This document shows positions 9,306-19,463 of a stretch of DNA of 64,000 nucleotides, in pieces (the stretch's first letter is position 1; each line of letters begins with the position of its first letter). The stretch spans positions 868,001 through 932,000 of the forward strand of contig NZ_CP049015.1 in the NCBI RefSeq assembly GCF_011064845.1, in the 5' to 3' direction. The notes under the pieces are model-generated. The model ran no database searches, was not told where the DNA came from, and saw nothing but the letters and a program-made list of their open reading frames with translations. The position numbers and the translations under genes are program-made. This stretch comes from Citrobacter freundii ATCC 8090 = MTCC 1658 = NBRC 12681 (GTDB taxonomy: Bacteria > Pseudomonadota > Gammaproteobacteria > Enterobacterales > Enterobacteriaceae).

Positions 9306-10232
9306 ATGACCATTGCTCTGGAACTTCAACAACTTAAAAAAACCTATCCCGGTGGCGTTCAAGCGTTACGCGGGATAGATTTGCAAGTCGAAGCGGGTGA
9401 TTTTTATGCGCTTTTGGGACCGAATGGCGCAGGAAAGTCCACCACCATTGGAATAATCAGCTCGCTAGTGAACAAAACCTCCGGGCGGGTGAGCGTCTTC
9501 GGATACGATCTCGAAAAAGATACGGTTAACGCGAAACGCCAGCTTGGTCTGGTACCGCAGGAGTTTAACTTTAACCCGTTTGAAACCGTGCAGCAGATCG
9601 TGGTCAACCAGGCGGGTTACTACGGCGTTGAGCATAAAGAGGCGGTCAAACGCAGCGAATTATATTTAAAGCAGCTCGATTTATGGGAAAAACGTAACGA
9701 GCGTGCGCGCATGCTTTCCGGCGGGATGAAACGCCGCCTGATGATTGCTCGAGCTCTGATGCACGAGCCAAAATTACTCATCCTGGATGAACCAACGGCG
9801 GGTGTCGACATTGAACTGCGTCGTTCAATGTGGGGCTTTTTAAAGGATTTAAACGACAAAGGCACCACCATTATTCTGACCACTCACTACCTCGAAGAAG
9901 CAGAAATGCTGTGTCGTAATATCGGCATTATTCAGCACGGCGAGTTGGTGGAAAACACCTCGATGAAGGGTCTGCTCTCCAAGCTGAAATCCGAGACCTT
10001 TATCCTCGATCTGGCGCCGAAAAGCCCGCTGCCGAAACTGGACGGTTATCAGTACCGGCTGGTCGACACTTCCACGCTGGAAGTGGAGGTGCTGCGTGAA
10101 CAGGGGGTTAACAGCGTCTTCTCTCAGCTGAGCGCGCAGGGCATTCAGGTATTGAGTATGCGTAACAAAGCGAACCGACTGGAAGAACTGTTTGTTTCTC
10201 TGGTTCATGAAAAACAAGGAGATCGCGCATGA
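9306..10232 (+). CDS. yadG: ABC transporter ATP-binding protein YadG
   Basis: The 308-residue ATPase of a two-gene ABC-2 type exporter. Walker A GPNGAGKS is at residues 38-45, the signature LSGGM at 136-140 and Walker B LLILDE at 156-161. The substrate is unknown. It overlaps yadH by four bases (ATGA), so the two are co-translated. Similar pairs export drugs or polysaccharides, but nothing in the neighbourhood points to a substrate. Confidence 0.93.
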   Translation: MTIALELQQLKKTYPGGVQALRGIDLQVEAGDFYALLGPNGAGKSTTIGIISSLVNKTSGRVSVFGYDLEKDTVNAKRQLGLVPQEFNFNPFETVQQIVVNQAGYYGVEHKEAVKRSELYLKQLDLWEKRNERARMLSGGMKRRLMIARALMHEPKLLILDEPTAGVDIELRRSMWGFLKDLNDKGTTIILTTHYLEEAEMLCRNIGIIQHGELVENTSMKGLLSKLKSETFILDLAPKSPLPKLDGYQYRLVDTSTLEVEVLREQGVNSVFSQLSAQGIQVLSMRNKANRLEELFVSLVHEKQGDRA

Positions 10233-10999
10233 TGCAACTTTATTGGGTGGCGCTGAAAAGCATCTGGGCGAAAGAAATCCACCGCTTTATGCGTATCTGG
10301 GTTCAGACTCTGGTTCCCCCCGTCATCACCATGACGCTCTATTTTATTATCTTTGGTAACCTGATCGGCTCGCGTATCGGCGAAATGCATGGTTTTAGCT
10401 ACATGCAGTTTATCGTGCCAGGGCTGATTATGATGGCGGTGATCACCAACTCGTACGCAAACGTGGCATCGTCATTCTTCAGCGCTAAGTTTCAACGCAA
10501 TATTGAAGAGCTGCTGGTTGCCCCGGTACCAACGCACGTGATCATCGCCGGTTTCGTTGGCGGCGGCGTGGCACGTGGCTTGTGTGTAGGCATTCTGGTA
10601 ACGGCTATTTCACTGTTCTTCGTGCCTTTCCAGGTGCATTCCTGGGTCTTTGTGGCGCTTACGCTGATGTTAACGGCGGTACTGTTCTCGCTGGCCGGTT
10701 TGCTGAACGCTGTCTTTGCTAAAACCTTTGACGATATCAGCCTGATCCCAACCTTCGTACTGACACCACTGACCTATCTGGGTGGCGTGTTCTATTCGCT
10801 AACGCTGCTGCCACCGTTCTGGCAGGGGCTGTCGCATCTGAACCCGATTGTCTACATGATTAGCGGTTTCCGCTACGGCTTTCTGGGGATTCATGATGTT
10901 CCGCTGGTCACCACGTTTGGTGTGCTGGTGGTGTTTATCGCTGCGTTTTATTTGCTGTGCTGGTACCTGATTCAGCGCGGACGCGGCCTACGCAGCTAA
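10229..10999 (+). CDS. yadH: ABC-2 type transporter permease YadH
   Basis: A 256-residue inner-membrane protein with about six hydrophobic segments and the ABC-2 permease pattern, including the conserved NPIVYMISGFRYGFLG segment near the C-terminus. It is the membrane partner of YadG, whose stop codon it overlaps by four bases. The transcript ends at a strong hairpin just after the stop codon. The substrate is not known. Confidence 0.92.
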   Translation: MMQLYWVALKSIWAKEIHRFMRIWVQTLVPPVITMTLYFIIFGNLIGSRIGEMHGFSYMQFIVPGLIMMAVITNSYANVASSFFSAKFQRNIEELLVAPVPTHVIIAGFVGGGVARGLCVGILVTAISLFFVPFQVHSWVFVALTLMLTAVLFSLAGLLNAVFAKTFDDISLIPTFVLTPLTYLGGVFYSLTLLPPFWQGLSHLNPIVYMISGFRYGFLGIHDVPLVTTFGVLVVFIAAFYLLCWYLIQRGRGLRS

Positions 11000-11004
11000 T
11001 TCTT

Positions 11005-11037
11005 TCTTCCTCTCCTTGCCTGGGAGAGGAAGACTTT
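11005..11037 (+). terminator. yadGH terminator
   Basis: An 11-bp perfect stem (TCTTCCTCTCC paired with GGAGAGGAAGA, loop of seven) followed by CTTTT begins six bases after the yadH stop. Confidence 0.85.
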
Positions 11038-11059
11038 TGATGCTTGTCACCATTATGGA

Positions 11060-11076
11060 TTTATCACACTGATAAA
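11060..11076. promoter_or_regulatory. Inverted repeat upstream of yadI
   Basis: TTTATC-N5-GATAAA is a 6-5-6 dyad about 27 bases before yadI. It could be an operator, but no regulator is recognised and short AT-rich dyads also arise by chance. Confidence 0.3.
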
Positions 11077-11102
11077 CTACTTGCCTGCTAAGGAGGTAGG
11101 CA

Positions 11103-11543
11103 ATGTTAGGTTGGGTAATTACCTGTCATGACGATAAGGCACAGGATATGCTGCATCGTCTGGAGAAAAAGTACGGCCCGTTGGCCCAATGTCAGGCGGT
11201 AAGTTTTTGGCGTGGACTCAGCTCGAATATGCTAAGCCGCATGATGTGCCATGCTCTGCATGCTACAGATTCAGGTGAGGGTGTGGTATTCCTGACGGAT
11301 ATGGCTGGGGCTGCGCCTTACCGTGTAGCGTCGTTAATGAGTCATAAACATCCCCAGTGTGAAGTGATTTCAGGTATCAGCTATCCATTGCTTGAGCGAA
11401 TGATTTCGTCACGGGAATCGCTGAGCAGTTCTGCGTTTCGGGATTGCATCGTCGCACTTGGAGGCCCCGAAGTCTCCAGCCTCTGGCATCAACAACAAAA
11501 AAATCCCCCCTTCGTATTGAAGCATGATTTGTATGAGTATTAA
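11103..11543 (+). CDS. yadI: PTS EIIA component, mannose family (YadI)
   Basis: A 146-residue stand-alone EIIA domain of the mannose/fructose/sorbose PTS family. His9 in WVITCHDD is the expected phosphate acceptor. No EIIB, EIIC or EIID gene is nearby, so its partner is unknown and it may be regulatory. The ribosome-binding site TAAGGAGGT, five bases before the ATG, is an unusually complete match to the 16S rRNA tail and predicts strong translation. Confidence 0.88.
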   Translation: MLGWVITCHDDKAQDMLHRLEKKYGPLAQCQAVSFWRGLSSNMLSRMMCHALHATDSGEGVVFLTDMAGAAPYRVASLMSHKHPQCEVISGISYPLLERMISSRESLSSSAFRDCIVALGGPEVSSLWHQQQKNPPFVLKHDLYEY

Positions 11544-11604
11544 TCATTGGTATTGATGATGCTTTTGCTACAATAGCCGAGGTTACTCGCCTCGGTTATC
11601 TCAT

Positions 11605-12834
11605 ATGGTTATGCGCGTTCTGCTTGTTTTATTGCTCCTGTTTTCTGGCAGCGTCGCTGCGGCTTTGCCTGCTCGTTATATGCAAACCACCGAAGCCGCC
11701 GCCGTATGGGCGCAGATTGGCAATAAGATGGTGACGGTTGGGAATATTCGCGCCGGGCAGATCCTCGCTGTTGAGCCTATTGCGGCAGACTATTACGAAT
11801 TTTCCTTTGGTTTTGGCACCGGGTTTATTGATAAGGGACACCTGGAGCCCGTTCAGGGGCGGCAGAAAGTCGATGATGGTCTGGGCGATCTCAATAAACC
11901 GCTCAGTAACCAAAGTCTGATAACCTGGAAAGATACATCGGTTTATAACGCTCCGGATGTCGGTAGCGCCCCGTTTGGCGTGCTGGCGGATAATCTGCGT
12001 TATCCGATTATCAGCAAGCTTAAAGACCGACTCAACCAGACCTGGTACCAGATTCGCATTGGTGGCCGACTGGCCTATGTTAGCGCGCTGGATGCGCAGG
12101 AAGACAACGGCATCCCGGTGTTAACCTACCATCATATTTTGCGCGATGAAGAGAATACCCGCTTTCGCCATACCTCCACCACAACCTCCGTACGCGCTTT
12201 CAGCAACCAGATGGCCTGGCTTCAGGATCGCGGCTACACCACGTTGACGATGTATCAACTGGAAGGCTACGTGCAGAATAAAATGAATCTCCCGGCGCGG
12301 GCGGTGGTGCTGACTTTTGATGATGGTCTCAAGTCAGTGAGCCGTTATGCTTACCCCATTTTGAAGCAGCACGGCATGAAGGCCACGGCGTTTATCATCT
12401 CCTCACGCATCAAGCGCCACCCGCAGAAGTGGGATCCGAAATCGCTGCAGTTTATGAGTCTTTCTGAACTGAACGAGATCCGCGACGTGTTCGACTTCCA
12501 GTCGCATACCCATTTTTTGCATCGGGTTGATGCGAATCGCCGGCCGATCCTATTGAGTCGCAGCTATCATAATATTCTGTTCGATTTCGCCCGTTCGCGC
12601 CGGGCATTGTCCCAGTTTAATCCTCATGTTCTGTATCTTTCGTATCCGTTTGGGGGTTATAACGCCACGGCGGTAAAAGCAGCAGGCGACGCGGGATTCC
12701 ACATGGCGGTCACCACGGTGAGAGGGAAGGTTAAGCCGGGAGATAATCAGTTCTTATTGAAAAGGCTTTATATTTTAAGGACGGATTCGCTGGAGACGAT
12801 GTCGCGGCTGATAGTCAATCAGCCGCAGGGGTAA
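11605..12834 (+). CDS. yadE: Polysaccharide deacetylase family protein YadE
   Basis: A 409-residue exported protein with an N-terminal signal peptide (hydrophobic stretch, cleavage probably after SVAA) and a C-terminal NodB-type domain. Catalytic motif 1, TFDDG, and motif 2, SHTHFLH, are both present, so the metal-dependent deacetylase fold should be active. The N-terminal half resembles an SH3-like cell-wall module. The natural substrate is unknown. The gene is convergent with panD, six bases from it. Confidence 0.88.
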   Translation: MVMRVLLVLLLLFSGSVAAALPARYMQTTEAAAVWAQIGNKMVTVGNIRAGQILAVEPIAADYYEFSFGFGTGFIDKGHLEPVQGRQKVDDGLGDLNKPLSNQSLITWKDTSVYNAPDVGSAPFGVLADNLRYPIISKLKDRLNQTWYQIRIGGRLAYVSALDAQEDNGIPVLTYHHILRDEENTRFRHTSTTTSVRAFSNQMAWLQDRGYTTLTMYQLEGYVQNKMNLPARAVVLTFDDGLKSVSRYAYPILKQHGMKATAFIISSRIKRHPQKWDPKSLQFMSLSELNEIRDVFDFQSHTHFLHRVDANRRPILLSRSYHNILFDFARSRRALSQFNPHVLYLSYPFGGYNATAVKAAGDAGFHMAVTTVRGKVKPGDNQFLLKRLYILRTDSLETMSRLIVNQPQG

Positions 12835-12840
12835 GTACTG

Positions 12841-13221
12841 TCAGGCAACCTGTACCGGAATAGCTTTCGCGGTGCGCTTCATCTCGTTGTCGCCTTCAAA
12901 ATAGGCCACTTTCGGACGCCAGGTGCGGGCTTCTTCGTCAGACATGGTGACGAAGCTGGCGATAATTACAATATCGCCAACATCAGCGCAATGCGCCGCT
13001 GCTCCGTTCACCGAGATGATTCTGGAGCCGCGTTCAGCCGCAATTGCATAGGTTGAGAAACGTTTACCGTTGGTTACGTTCCAGATATCAATAGCTTCGT
13101 TTTCCAGAATACCTGAGGCATCGAGGAAATCCTGGTCGATGGCGCAGGAGCCTTCGTAATGCAGGTCCGCCTGCGTGACTTTTACGCGGTGGAGCTTGCC
13201 TTGCAGCATGGTGCGAATCAT
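12841..13221 (-). CDS. panD: Aspartate 1-decarboxylase precursor
   Basis: Makes beta-alanine for pantothenate. The 126-residue proenzyme cleaves itself between Gly24 and Ser25 (HYEGSCAID) to form the pyruvoyl cofactor; Tyr58 of the active site is also present. It is the last gene of a panB-panC-panD set on the minus strand. The E. coli insertion yadD between panC and panD is absent, leaving about 95 bases between the genes. Confidence 0.97.
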   Translation of the reverse strand: MIRTMLQGKLHRVKVTQADLHYEGSCAIDQDFLDASGILENEAIDIWNVTNGKRFSTYAIAAERGSRIISVNGAAAHCADVGDIVIIASFVTMSDEEARTWRPKVAYFEGDNEMKRTAKAIPVQVA

Positions 13222-13316
13222 AACTTCTATACCCTGTCGTTTACCTTGGCTAAGCAGACGAAACTGGCCTGCTTTGAGAAATTCTCAGGCAGTATTGCCC
13301 GATTTTTAACCCCTGT

Positions 13317-14171
13317 CTACTGGGCTAATGTAACGCTTTGATTATCGATCAGACGCGCCTGACCCAGCCAGGCGGCAGCCAGAATCACCGCGCGTTTGCT
13401 GGTTTCCGTCAGCTCCAGCAGCGTGTCGGCATCACGAATCTGAATATCGTCGGCGCGGAAGCCTTTTTCATTCAGCTCCTGCTCGGCAATAGCAATAATC
13501 TCCTGCAACTCACGATTACCCGCAATCAGTTTTTCTGCGATGCTATTCATCACTTTGTGCAGACCCGGCGCAATTTTACGCTGTTCTGCGGTCAGATAAC
13601 CGTTACGTGAGCTAAGCGCCAGGCCGTCTTTGGCGCGAATAATCGGCACGCCAACGATCTCAATGTCATAACCCATATCCGCCACCATTTTGCGGATCAG
13701 CGCCAACTGTTGGAAATCTTTCTCGCCGAAGCAGGCGAGGTCAGGCTGGATAAGGTTGAACAGCTTGCTGACGATAGTGGAAACGCCACGGAAATGGCCC
13801 GGACGGCTGGCACCTTCCAGCATGGTGGAGAGACCGGGAACCTCAACAAAAGTCTGGCCTTCCAGACCCTGTGGATAGATTTCCTCAACGGCTGGTGCAA
13901 AAACATAATCGACTTTGCGCTTGTTCAGCTTTTCACAATCTTCCTGCAGTGTGCGCGGATAACGCACCAGATCGTCCGGTCGGTCAAACTGCATCGGGTT
14001 GACGAAAATGCTGGCGATTACCACATCAGCCCGGGCTTTTGCCTCATCGACCAGCTTCATATGGCCGTCGTGCAGATTTCCCATGGTGGGAACCAGTGCG
14101 ATGCGTTTACCTTCCTGACGCAGACGACGAATATGCTGGCGCAGCAGCGGCAGGGTTTCAATAATTAACAC
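13317..14171 (-). CDS. panC: Pantothenate synthetase
   Basis: Condenses pantoate and beta-alanine with ATP through a pantoyl-adenylate. The 284-residue length is normal. The nucleotidyltransferase HxGH motif HDGH is at residues 34-37 after PTMGN, and the KMSKS-like segment LALSSRN is present. It is separated from panB by a REP pair. Confidence 0.97.
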   Translation of the reverse strand: MLIIETLPLLRQHIRRLRQEGKRIALVPTMGNLHDGHMKLVDEAKARADVVIASIFVNPMQFDRPDDLVRYPRTLQEDCEKLNKRKVDYVFAPAVEEIYPQGLEGQTFVEVPGLSTMLEGASRPGHFRGVSTIVSKLFNLIQPDLACFGEKDFQQLALIRKMVADMGYDIEIVGVPIIRAKDGLALSSRNGYLTAEQRKIAPGLHKVMNSIAEKLIAGNRELQEIIAIAEQELNEKGFRADDIQIRDADTLLELTETSKRAVILAAAWLGQARLIDNQSVTLAQ

Positions 14172-14187
14172 AACAAGACTCCTTAAA

Positions 14188-14274
14188 TACGATGCCTGAT
14201 GGCGCTTCGCTTATCAGGCCTACGCGTGAAGATGTAGGCCGGATAAGGCGCGTAGCGTCACCATCCGGCGTAAT
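14188..14274. repeat. BIME between panC and panB
   Basis: Two REP arms in inverted order (GCCTGATGGCGCTTCGC and GTAGGCCGGATAAGGCG, then CACCATCCGGCG) fill most of the 121-base panC-panB gap. Within an operon such elements may protect the upstream message. Confidence 0.85.
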
Positions 14275-14292
14275 GGCGTGCTGGCGGATAAA

Positions 14293-15084
14293 TTAATGGA
14301 AGCTGTGTTCTTCGCCCGGGTAAACGCCGGACTCCACTTCAGTCATATACTGCCGCACTGCGGCGCGCATGTCGCCTGCTTCATTGAGGAAATTCTTCGC
14401 AAATTTCGGGATATGACCACCGGTAATGCCAAACGCATCGTGCATGACGAGAATTTGCCCGTCCGTGACGTTACCTGCGCCAATACCGATAACCGGAATA
14501 GAAAGTGCTTCAGTGACGCGCTTCGCCAACTCAACCGGCACGCACTCCAGCACCAACAGCTGAGCGCCAGCGGCTTCTAAGGCCAGCGCGTCATCCAGCA
14601 GCACTTGTCCGGCATCGCCGCGGCCCTGAATTTTATAGCCGCCAAACACGTTCACCGACTGCGGAGTTAACCCCAGATGGCCGCAAACCGGTACGGCGCG
14701 TTCGGTGAGCATTTTCACCGTATCAACCAGCCACGCGCCGCCTTCAATTTTGACCATGTTGGCGCCCGCACGCATAACCACCGCGGCGTTTTCAAACGCC
14801 TGTTCCGGGGTGGCGTACGTCATAAATGGGAGATCGGAAAGCAGTAGACAGTTAGGGGCGCCGCGACGCACAGCGCGAGTGTGGTAGGCGATATCGTCAA
14901 CGGTGACAGGCAGAGTGGAGTCATGTCCCTGGATCGTCATGCCCAGCGAGTCGCCAACCAGCATCACGTTAATGCCCTCGTCAGCAAATAGTTTGGCAAA
15001 GCTGTAGTCGTAGGCGGTAATTGTCGCGAAGCGTTTTTTCTCTTGCTTGCATTTCTGCAGCAGTGAAATGGTAGTGGGTTTCAT
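14293..15084 (-). CDS. panB: 3-methyl-2-oxobutanoate hydroxymethyltransferase
   Basis: The first step of pantothenate synthesis: transfers a hydroxymethyl group from methylene-THF to ketoisovalerate. The protein is 263 residues. The Mg2+ ligand Asp45 in LVGDSLGM is seen, and the start [10 protein letters not shown] matches the family. Upstream, about 120 bases separate it from folK; in E. coli K-12 the yadN-type fimbrial cluster lies between panB and folK and is missing here. Confidence 0.97.
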   Translation of the reverse strand: MKPTTISLLQKCKQEKKRFATITAYDYSFAKLFADEGINVMLVGDSLGMTIQGHDSTLPVTVDDIAYHTRAVRRGAPNCLLLSDLPFMTYATPEQAFENAAVVMRAGANMVKIEGGAWLVDTVKMLTERAVPVCGHLGLTPQSVNVFGGYKIQGRGDAGQVLLDDALALEAAGAQLLVLECVPVELAKRVTEALSIPVIGIGAGNVTDGQILVMHDAFGITGGHIPKFAKNFLNEAGDMRAAVRQYMTEVESGVYPGEEHSFH

Positions 15085-15204
15085 AACATTTCCTGATGAT
15101 GAAAGTCATATTTATCGGCATTCTAACAGTCACATTCAGGGGGGCAATTGTTTTAAGCAATCGTTTGGCGCTAAAGCAGTAAACGCTAAAGGGGAGGAGA
15201 TACT

Positions 15205-15684
15205 TTACCAGTGTGCAGGTTTTGCAGTACCAAGATGGGTGAGGTGCTGATGCAGTCTGATTCCATCCGGAAAAATAAGCTCAGGCGCAATTTCGAATAA
15301 CGGCCACAGCATAAAACCACGATTTTTCATGTCGTAGTGCGGCACGGTTAAACGTTCCGTGTTAATCACTTCATCGCCGAACAACATAATATCCAGATCC
15401 AGCGTTCGCGGTCCCCAGCGTTCAGCTTTGCGCACCCGGCCCTGTTGCAGTTCAATTCGCTGGGTATGATCCAGCAACGCTTCGGGGGCGAGAGCGGTAT
15501 CCAGAGCCACGGCGGCGTTCAGATAGTCGGGCTGATCCTGTGGACCCAACGGGGGGGTACGATAAAACGAAGAAACCGCAACGATACGGCTGTCAGGGAT
15601 TTCGCCGATCGCTTGCACGGCAGCATTCACCTGCTCCAGGGGAGAAGCTAAATTACTGCCGATGGCGATATAAACGACGGTCAC
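15205..15684 (-). CDS. folK: HPPK (6-hydroxymethyl-7,8-dihydropterin pyrophosphokinase)
   Basis: Transfers pyrophosphate from ATP to hydroxymethyldihydropterin in folate synthesis. The 159-residue protein has the pattern [15 protein letters not shown] with the two Mg-binding aspartates (Asp96, Asp98 counting Met). It starts with GTG, whose first bases overlap the pcnB stop codon (GTGA), indicating translational coupling. The last 15-20 residues differ from E. coli. Confidence 0.95.
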   Translation of the reverse strand: MTVVYIAIGSNLASPLEQVNAAVQAIGEIPDSRIVAVSSFYRTPPLGPQDQPDYLNAAVALDTALAPEALLDHTQRIELQQGRVRKAERWGPRTLDLDIMLFGDEVINTERLTVPHYDMKNRGFMLWPLFEIAPELIFPDGIRLHQHLTHLGTAKPAHW

Positions 15685-17078
15685 GCGCTACCTTCGCGAC
15701 GCGGCGCACGCTTACGCGGGCGGCGATGGCGACGGCGTACGTCAGGCTCTTCATCCAGTTCGTTCAGCATGCCTTTTTGTTCCGGCGGCGCGGAAACCTG
15801 GAATTCACCCCACCATTTCGCCAGTCGTTGCAGTTCAGCGTTGTGTTCTACTTCGGCACGCAGTGCTAACAGGTCATAAGCTGCGCGGAACTTTGGATGT
15901 TCCATCAGCTTCCAGGCGCGTTTACCCTGACGACGGGACATACGTAATTGCAACTGCCAGATATCGCGGGTTAGCGAGGTCAGACGTTTCGGGATCGCCA
16001 GCGAGCGGCAGGCTTCGTCCAGCACGTCGTTCATTGCCAGCGCGAAAGCGTCGTAGTAGGCCAAACCGCTTTCTTGCGCAATTTTCTGCGCGGCTTCCAG
16101 TAACGGATACCAGAACATCGCGGCGAACAAGAACGCCGGGTTAACGCGCATATCATTGTTAATGCGGTTATCGGTATTCTTCAGCACCTGAGCGATAATG
16201 CGTTCCATCGGGCTGTCACCGTCTTCGGTGAAGTAGCGTGTAATGGTTGGGAACAGCGGCTGGAACAGGCTGTACTCACGCAGTTTTTTATAGGTTTCAT
16301 ACCCATAGCCCGCCTGTAACAGCTTAAGTGCTTCTTCAAACAGGCGTGCGGGAGGAATGTCGTTCAGCAGCGTTGCCAGACGCGGGATCGGCTCTGCGGT
16401 TTCCGGGCTGATACGCATGTCGAGCTTGGCGGCAAAGCGCACGGCGCGCAGCATACGCACGGGATCTTCGCGATAGCGCGTTTCCGGATTACCGATCAGG
16501 CGAATGATGCCCTCTTCGAGGTCCTGCATACCGCCGACGTAATCACGCACGGTGAAATCGGCCACGCTGTAATACAGGCTGTTTATCGTGAAATCGCGAC
16601 GTTGGGCATCTTCTTCAATGGAGCCGAAGATGTTGTCGCGCAGCAACATACCGTTTTGCCCGCGTTGCGACGTGGTACGATCGGCTTCGCTGCCTTCATG
16701 ATGGCCGCGGAACGTCGCCACTTCGATAATTTCTGGACCGAACATGACATGAGCCAGACGGAAACGGCGACCGACCAGGCGACAGTTACGAAACAGTTTA
16801 CGCACCTGATCCGGCGTTGCGTTAGTAGTGACATCAAAATCTTTCGGCTTTTTGCCCAGCAAAAGATCGCGTACACCACCGCCAACCAGCCATGCCTCGT
16901 ATCCGGCCTTATTGAGCCTGTACATTACCTTCAGGGCATTTTCACTGATATCTTTGCGGGAGATAGAGTGCTGCTCACGCGGAATTACCGTCATATGTGG
17001 ACGGGCGACGGCGAGCTCAGCCTCGCGCTCCTCGCGGCTTAGCACCTTGCGGCAAAAATTAGCGACTCGGGTAAAAAT
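15681..17078 (-). CDS. pcnB: Poly(A) polymerase I, with an AUU start codon
   Basis: Adds 3' poly(A) tails that promote RNA decay and controls ColE1-type plasmid copy number. The nucleotidyltransferase signature GGGVRD (66-71) with DFD (80-82) and a basic C-terminal tail ([14 protein letters not shown]) are present. I place the start at ATT, 17076-17078, preceded by GAGGTG six bases upstream. This gives 465 residues, the E. coli length, and E. coli pcnB is known to start with AUU. An in-frame TTG seven codons earlier lacks this spacing. The inefficient codon keeps expression low. The gene is downstream of gluQ and overlaps folK. Confidence 0.95.
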   Translation of the reverse strand: MFTRVANFCRKVLSREEREAELAVARPHMTVIPREQHSISRKDISENALKVMYRLNKAGYEAWLVGGGVRDLLLGKKPKDFDVTTNATPDQVRKLFRNCRLVGRRFRLAHVMFGPEIIEVATFRGHHEGSEADRTTSQRGQNGMLLRDNIFGSIEEDAQRRDFTINSLYYSVADFTVRDYVGGMQDLEEGIIRLIGNPETRYREDPVRMLRAVRFAAKLDMRISPETAEPIPRLATLLNDIPPARLFEEALKLLQAGYGYETYKKLREYSLFQPLFPTITRYFTEDGDSPMERIIAQVLKNTDNRINNDMRVNPAFLFAAMFWYPLLEAAQKIAQESGLAYYDAFALAMNDVLDEACRSLAIPKRLTSLTRDIWQLQLRMSRRQGKRAWKLMEHPKFRAAYDLLALRAEVEHNAELQRLAKWWGEFQVSAPPEQKGMLNELDEEPDVRRRHRRPRKRAPRREGSA

Positions 17079-17149
17079 AGTGCACCTCGGTAGTGTCAAA
17101 CTTCAATCAGAACAAGTGTTGCTGTGTAAAAATAGCGGCTAATCATAGC

Positions 17150-18046
17150 TCAGCGTGGCGCATTTGAGAATGCCGGATTTAAGATCGCTGATTCTGGCAC
17201 TGTTGTCAGACGCCAGTTCTCAACGGCAAACTCCAGGATCTGGTCCACACGCATCTCCTGCCACGGGATATCGGCACGCTGGCCGAGAAAGCGTAGCGCG
17301 GCAATAATCACCGGGCGCGGATCGCCTTGTGGTAGCGCAGGTGCATGATTTTGTTTTGAAAGTTTAGCGCCTTGTTCGTTGAGCGCCAGCGGAAGATGAA
17401 TATAGTCAGGCGCTTGCCAGCCAAACTGCTGATACAAAGAGATTTGCCGCACCGTGGGTTCGATGAGATCGGCGCCGCGAACAATCTCCGTTACGCCCTG
17501 AAAGTGGTCATCAACTACCACGGCGAGGTTATAGGCAAACAGCCCGTCGCGGCGGTGGATGATAAAATCTTCACCAGCAAGTTGCGGGTCAGCCTGAATC
17601 ACACCGCGTAGCCGGTCAGTAAACTGCATCACGGGATGGCGTTGTTTAATACGGACGGCCGCCTGTTCTGGCCCGAGGCGTAACTCACGGCAGTGACCGT
17701 CGTAAATACCGCCGACGCTTTGAATACGCGCTCGCGTGCAGGTGCAGTAATAGCTCAGATCTTGCTGATGCAGCCAGGTAAGCGCCTCGCGGTAGGCTTC
17801 GTGGCGTTGGGATTGCCATAAAATATCGCCATCCCAGTGCAGGCCGTAATGTTCCAGCTGACGCAGGATCGTATCTGCGGCACCGGGAACTTCACGAGGG
17901 GGATCAATATCTTCAATGCGTACTCGCCAGATTCCGCGCCGGGCACGAGCCTGCAGGTAACTGCCGAGGGCGGCAATCAGTGAACCGAAGTGCAGTTCGC
18001 CGGAGGGGGAAGGGGCGAAGCGGCCAATATAGTGTGAATCGCTCAT
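17150..18046 (-). CDS. gluQ: Glutamyl-Q tRNA(Asp) synthetase
   Basis: A truncated glutamyl-tRNA synthetase paralogue that attaches glutamate to queuosine in the anticodon of tRNA(Asp). The 298-residue protein has the adenylate-site signature [14 protein letters not shown], the KMSKS-like AKLSKQN and the cysteine/His cluster around CTCTRARIQ, but no anticodon-binding domain. The start [10 protein letters not shown] at 18046 is chosen; a long upstream extension overlaps dksA in another frame and is not credible. A hairpin separates it from dksA, with which it is co-transcribed in relatives. Confidence 0.94.
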   Translation of the reverse strand: MSDSHYIGRFAPSPSGELHFGSLIAALGSYLQARARRGIWRVRIEDIDPPREVPGAADTILRQLEHYGLHWDGDILWQSQRHEAYREALTWLHQQDLSYYCTCTRARIQSVGGIYDGHCRELRLGPEQAAVRIKQRHPVMQFTDRLRGVIQADPQLAGEDFIIHRRDGLFAYNLAVVVDDHFQGVTEIVRGADLIEPTVRQISLYQQFGWQAPDYIHLPLALNEQGAKLSKQNHAPALPQGDPRPVIIAALRFLGQRADIPWQEMRVDQILEFAVENWRLTTVPESAILNPAFSNAPR

Positions 18047-18066
18047 TTTACGGACTGACAAATAAT

Positions 18067-18089
18067 AAGGCGGGAGAAACTCCCGCCTG
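18067..18089 (-). terminator. dksA-gluQ intergenic hairpin
   Basis: GGCGGGAG-AAA-CTCCCGCC is a perfect 8-bp stem between dksA and gluQ, followed on the minus strand by a T-rich stretch. The equivalent hairpin in Shigella is reported to limit read-through into gluQ. Confidence 0.8.
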
Positions 18090-18116
18090 TAGTAAACGTG
18101 GTAAAAATGACCGGAA

Positions 18117-18566
18117 TTAACCTGCCATCTGTTTTTCGCGGATTTCTGCCAGCGTTTTGCAGTCGATACACAGATCGGCTGTCGGACGCGCTTCCAGACG
18201 GCGAATACCAATTTCTACGCCGCACGATTCGCAGTAGCCGAAATCTTCGTCTTCTACCTTCTTCAGCGTCTTCTCGATCTTTTTGATCAGTTTGCGTTCA
18301 CGGTCACGCAGCTCAAGGCTGAATTCTTCTTCCTGCGCGGCGCGGTCCACCGGATCAGGGAAGTTAGCCGCTTCGTCTTGCATATGAGATACGGTGCGAT
18401 CAACTTCATCCCTAAGTTGATTACGCCATGCCTCAAGAATACGCCTGAAGTGCGACAGCTGGGCTTCGTTCATATACTCTTCGCCCGGTTTCTCCTGGTA
18501 CGGCTCCACCCCAGCGATGGCGAGAATACTCAGGGACGATGTTTTACGGTTTTGCCCTTCTTGCAT
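18117..18566 (-). CDS. dksA: RNA polymerase-binding transcription factor DksA (two-codon deletion)
   Basis: Binds the RNA polymerase secondary channel and, with ppGpp, controls rRNA and amino-acid promoters. The zinc module (CESCG and CIDC) and the coiled-coil tip DPVDRAA with its aspartates are intact. The protein is 149 residues, two fewer than the 151 of E. coli. The missing residues are in ELRDRERK, where E. coli has ELRNRDRERK, so Asn88-Arg89 (or the equivalent Arg87-Asn88) are gone. The rest is nearly identical, with small changes such as Ser for Ala39 and Ser for Thr60. The deletion lies in the descending coiled-coil helix and shifts its heptad phase. The start is supported by AAGGAG upstream. 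Confidence 0.96.
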   Translation of the reverse strand: MQEGQNRKTSSLSILAIAGVEPYQEKPGEEYMNEAQLSHFRRILEAWRNQLRDEVDRTVSHMQDEAANFPDPVDRAAQEEEFSLELRDRERKLIKKIEKTLKKVEDEDFGYCESCGVEIGIRRLEARPTADLCIDCKTLAEIREKQMAG

Positions 18567-18743
18567 GTTGCTTCTCCTTAACACGCACTATCGATCCCCA
18601 TGTTCGGGGGAAAAATCAGGTCGCTATAAATAGCAGATGCTTTTCCGGATAGCAATTATCTAAACGTAACACTTGACAACCCTGTGAGGAAAAGCGTATT
18701 TGCCCACGCGTCCAGAATACTAATTAACCAAATGTTTACACCA

Positions 18744-19448
18744 TTACAAGGTAATGGGCAACGGCTCTTTAAGAGTCATGCCATGGGCAGAAAGTTCCGC
18801 TTTATAAACCAGAATTTCTACCCCCTTAAGCTGTGCTTCAACTAATAATTGCGCATATTTTGCATCGATATGGTGCGCGGGTGAAAACCGTGTAATAGCT
18901 GAATGCAGCACGGCGAAAAATATCACTGCCCGCTTGCCTTCAGCCGCTACGCTCATCAATTCCCGAAGATGCTTCTGACCTCGTTCAGTGATGGCATCGG
19001 GAAAATAACCCTGCTCTTTTTCCGCCAACGTGACTGATTTCACTTCAATATAGCAGTCAGGTCGGGAATCTGCCTGTAACAAAAAGTCGATACGGCTCCC
19101 TTCGGCGCCGTATTTTACTTCACTTTTCAAGACGCTGTAGCCTGAAACTTCTGAAATTAGCGACTGCTGAATCGCCTCTTTCGTTAATCTATTGGCCCAC
19201 AGCGTGTTAACACAAATAAATGCCCCGGATTGGGTTTGCGTTAATTCCCAGGTATGTGGATATTTCCGTTTAGTATTTTCTGATGTCGAATACCAGACGG
19301 TATCACCCGGGGTGGCGCATCCGGTCATCGCGCCAGTATTTGGGCAGTGTAACGTTAACGTTGAGCCATCCGGTGTGATCACATCCGCTAAAAAACGCTT
19401 GTAGCGCTGGATGAGCGTTGCAGGTTGTAAAGGTGGAGAAAATTGCAT
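18744..19448 (-). CDS. sfsA: Sugar fermentation stimulation protein SfsA
   Basis: A 234-residue protein of the SfsA family with an N-terminal OB-like DNA-binding region and a restriction-nuclease-like core; the segment IDFLLQ followed by YIEVKSVT carries the expected Asp and Glu-x-Lys. In E. coli it was identified through maltose metabolism, and the molecular role remains unclear. It lies upstream of dksA on the same strand, as in E. coli. Confidence 0.93.
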   Translation of the reverse strand: MQFSPPLQPATLIQRYKRFLADVITPDGSTLTLHCPNTGAMTGCATPGDTVWYSTSENTKRKYPHTWELTQTQSGAFICVNTLWANRLTKEAIQQSLISEVSGYSVLKSEVKYGAEGSRIDFLLQADSRPDCYIEVKSVTLAEKEQGYFPDAITERGQKHLRELMSVAAEGKRAVIFFAVLHSAITRFSPAHHIDAKYAQLLVEAQLKGVEILVYKAELSAHGMTLKEPLPITL

Positions 19449-19463
19449 AAACAGTCCCTTTAA

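Noticed and set aside
17079..17099. TTG start for pcnB seven codons upstream
   Set aside because: The GAGGTG site is spaced for the ATT codon and the E. coli gene is known to begin at AUU.
18047..18211. Upstream extension of gluQ
   Set aside because: The added residues overlap dksA and the dksA-gluQ hairpin and are not conserved in the family.
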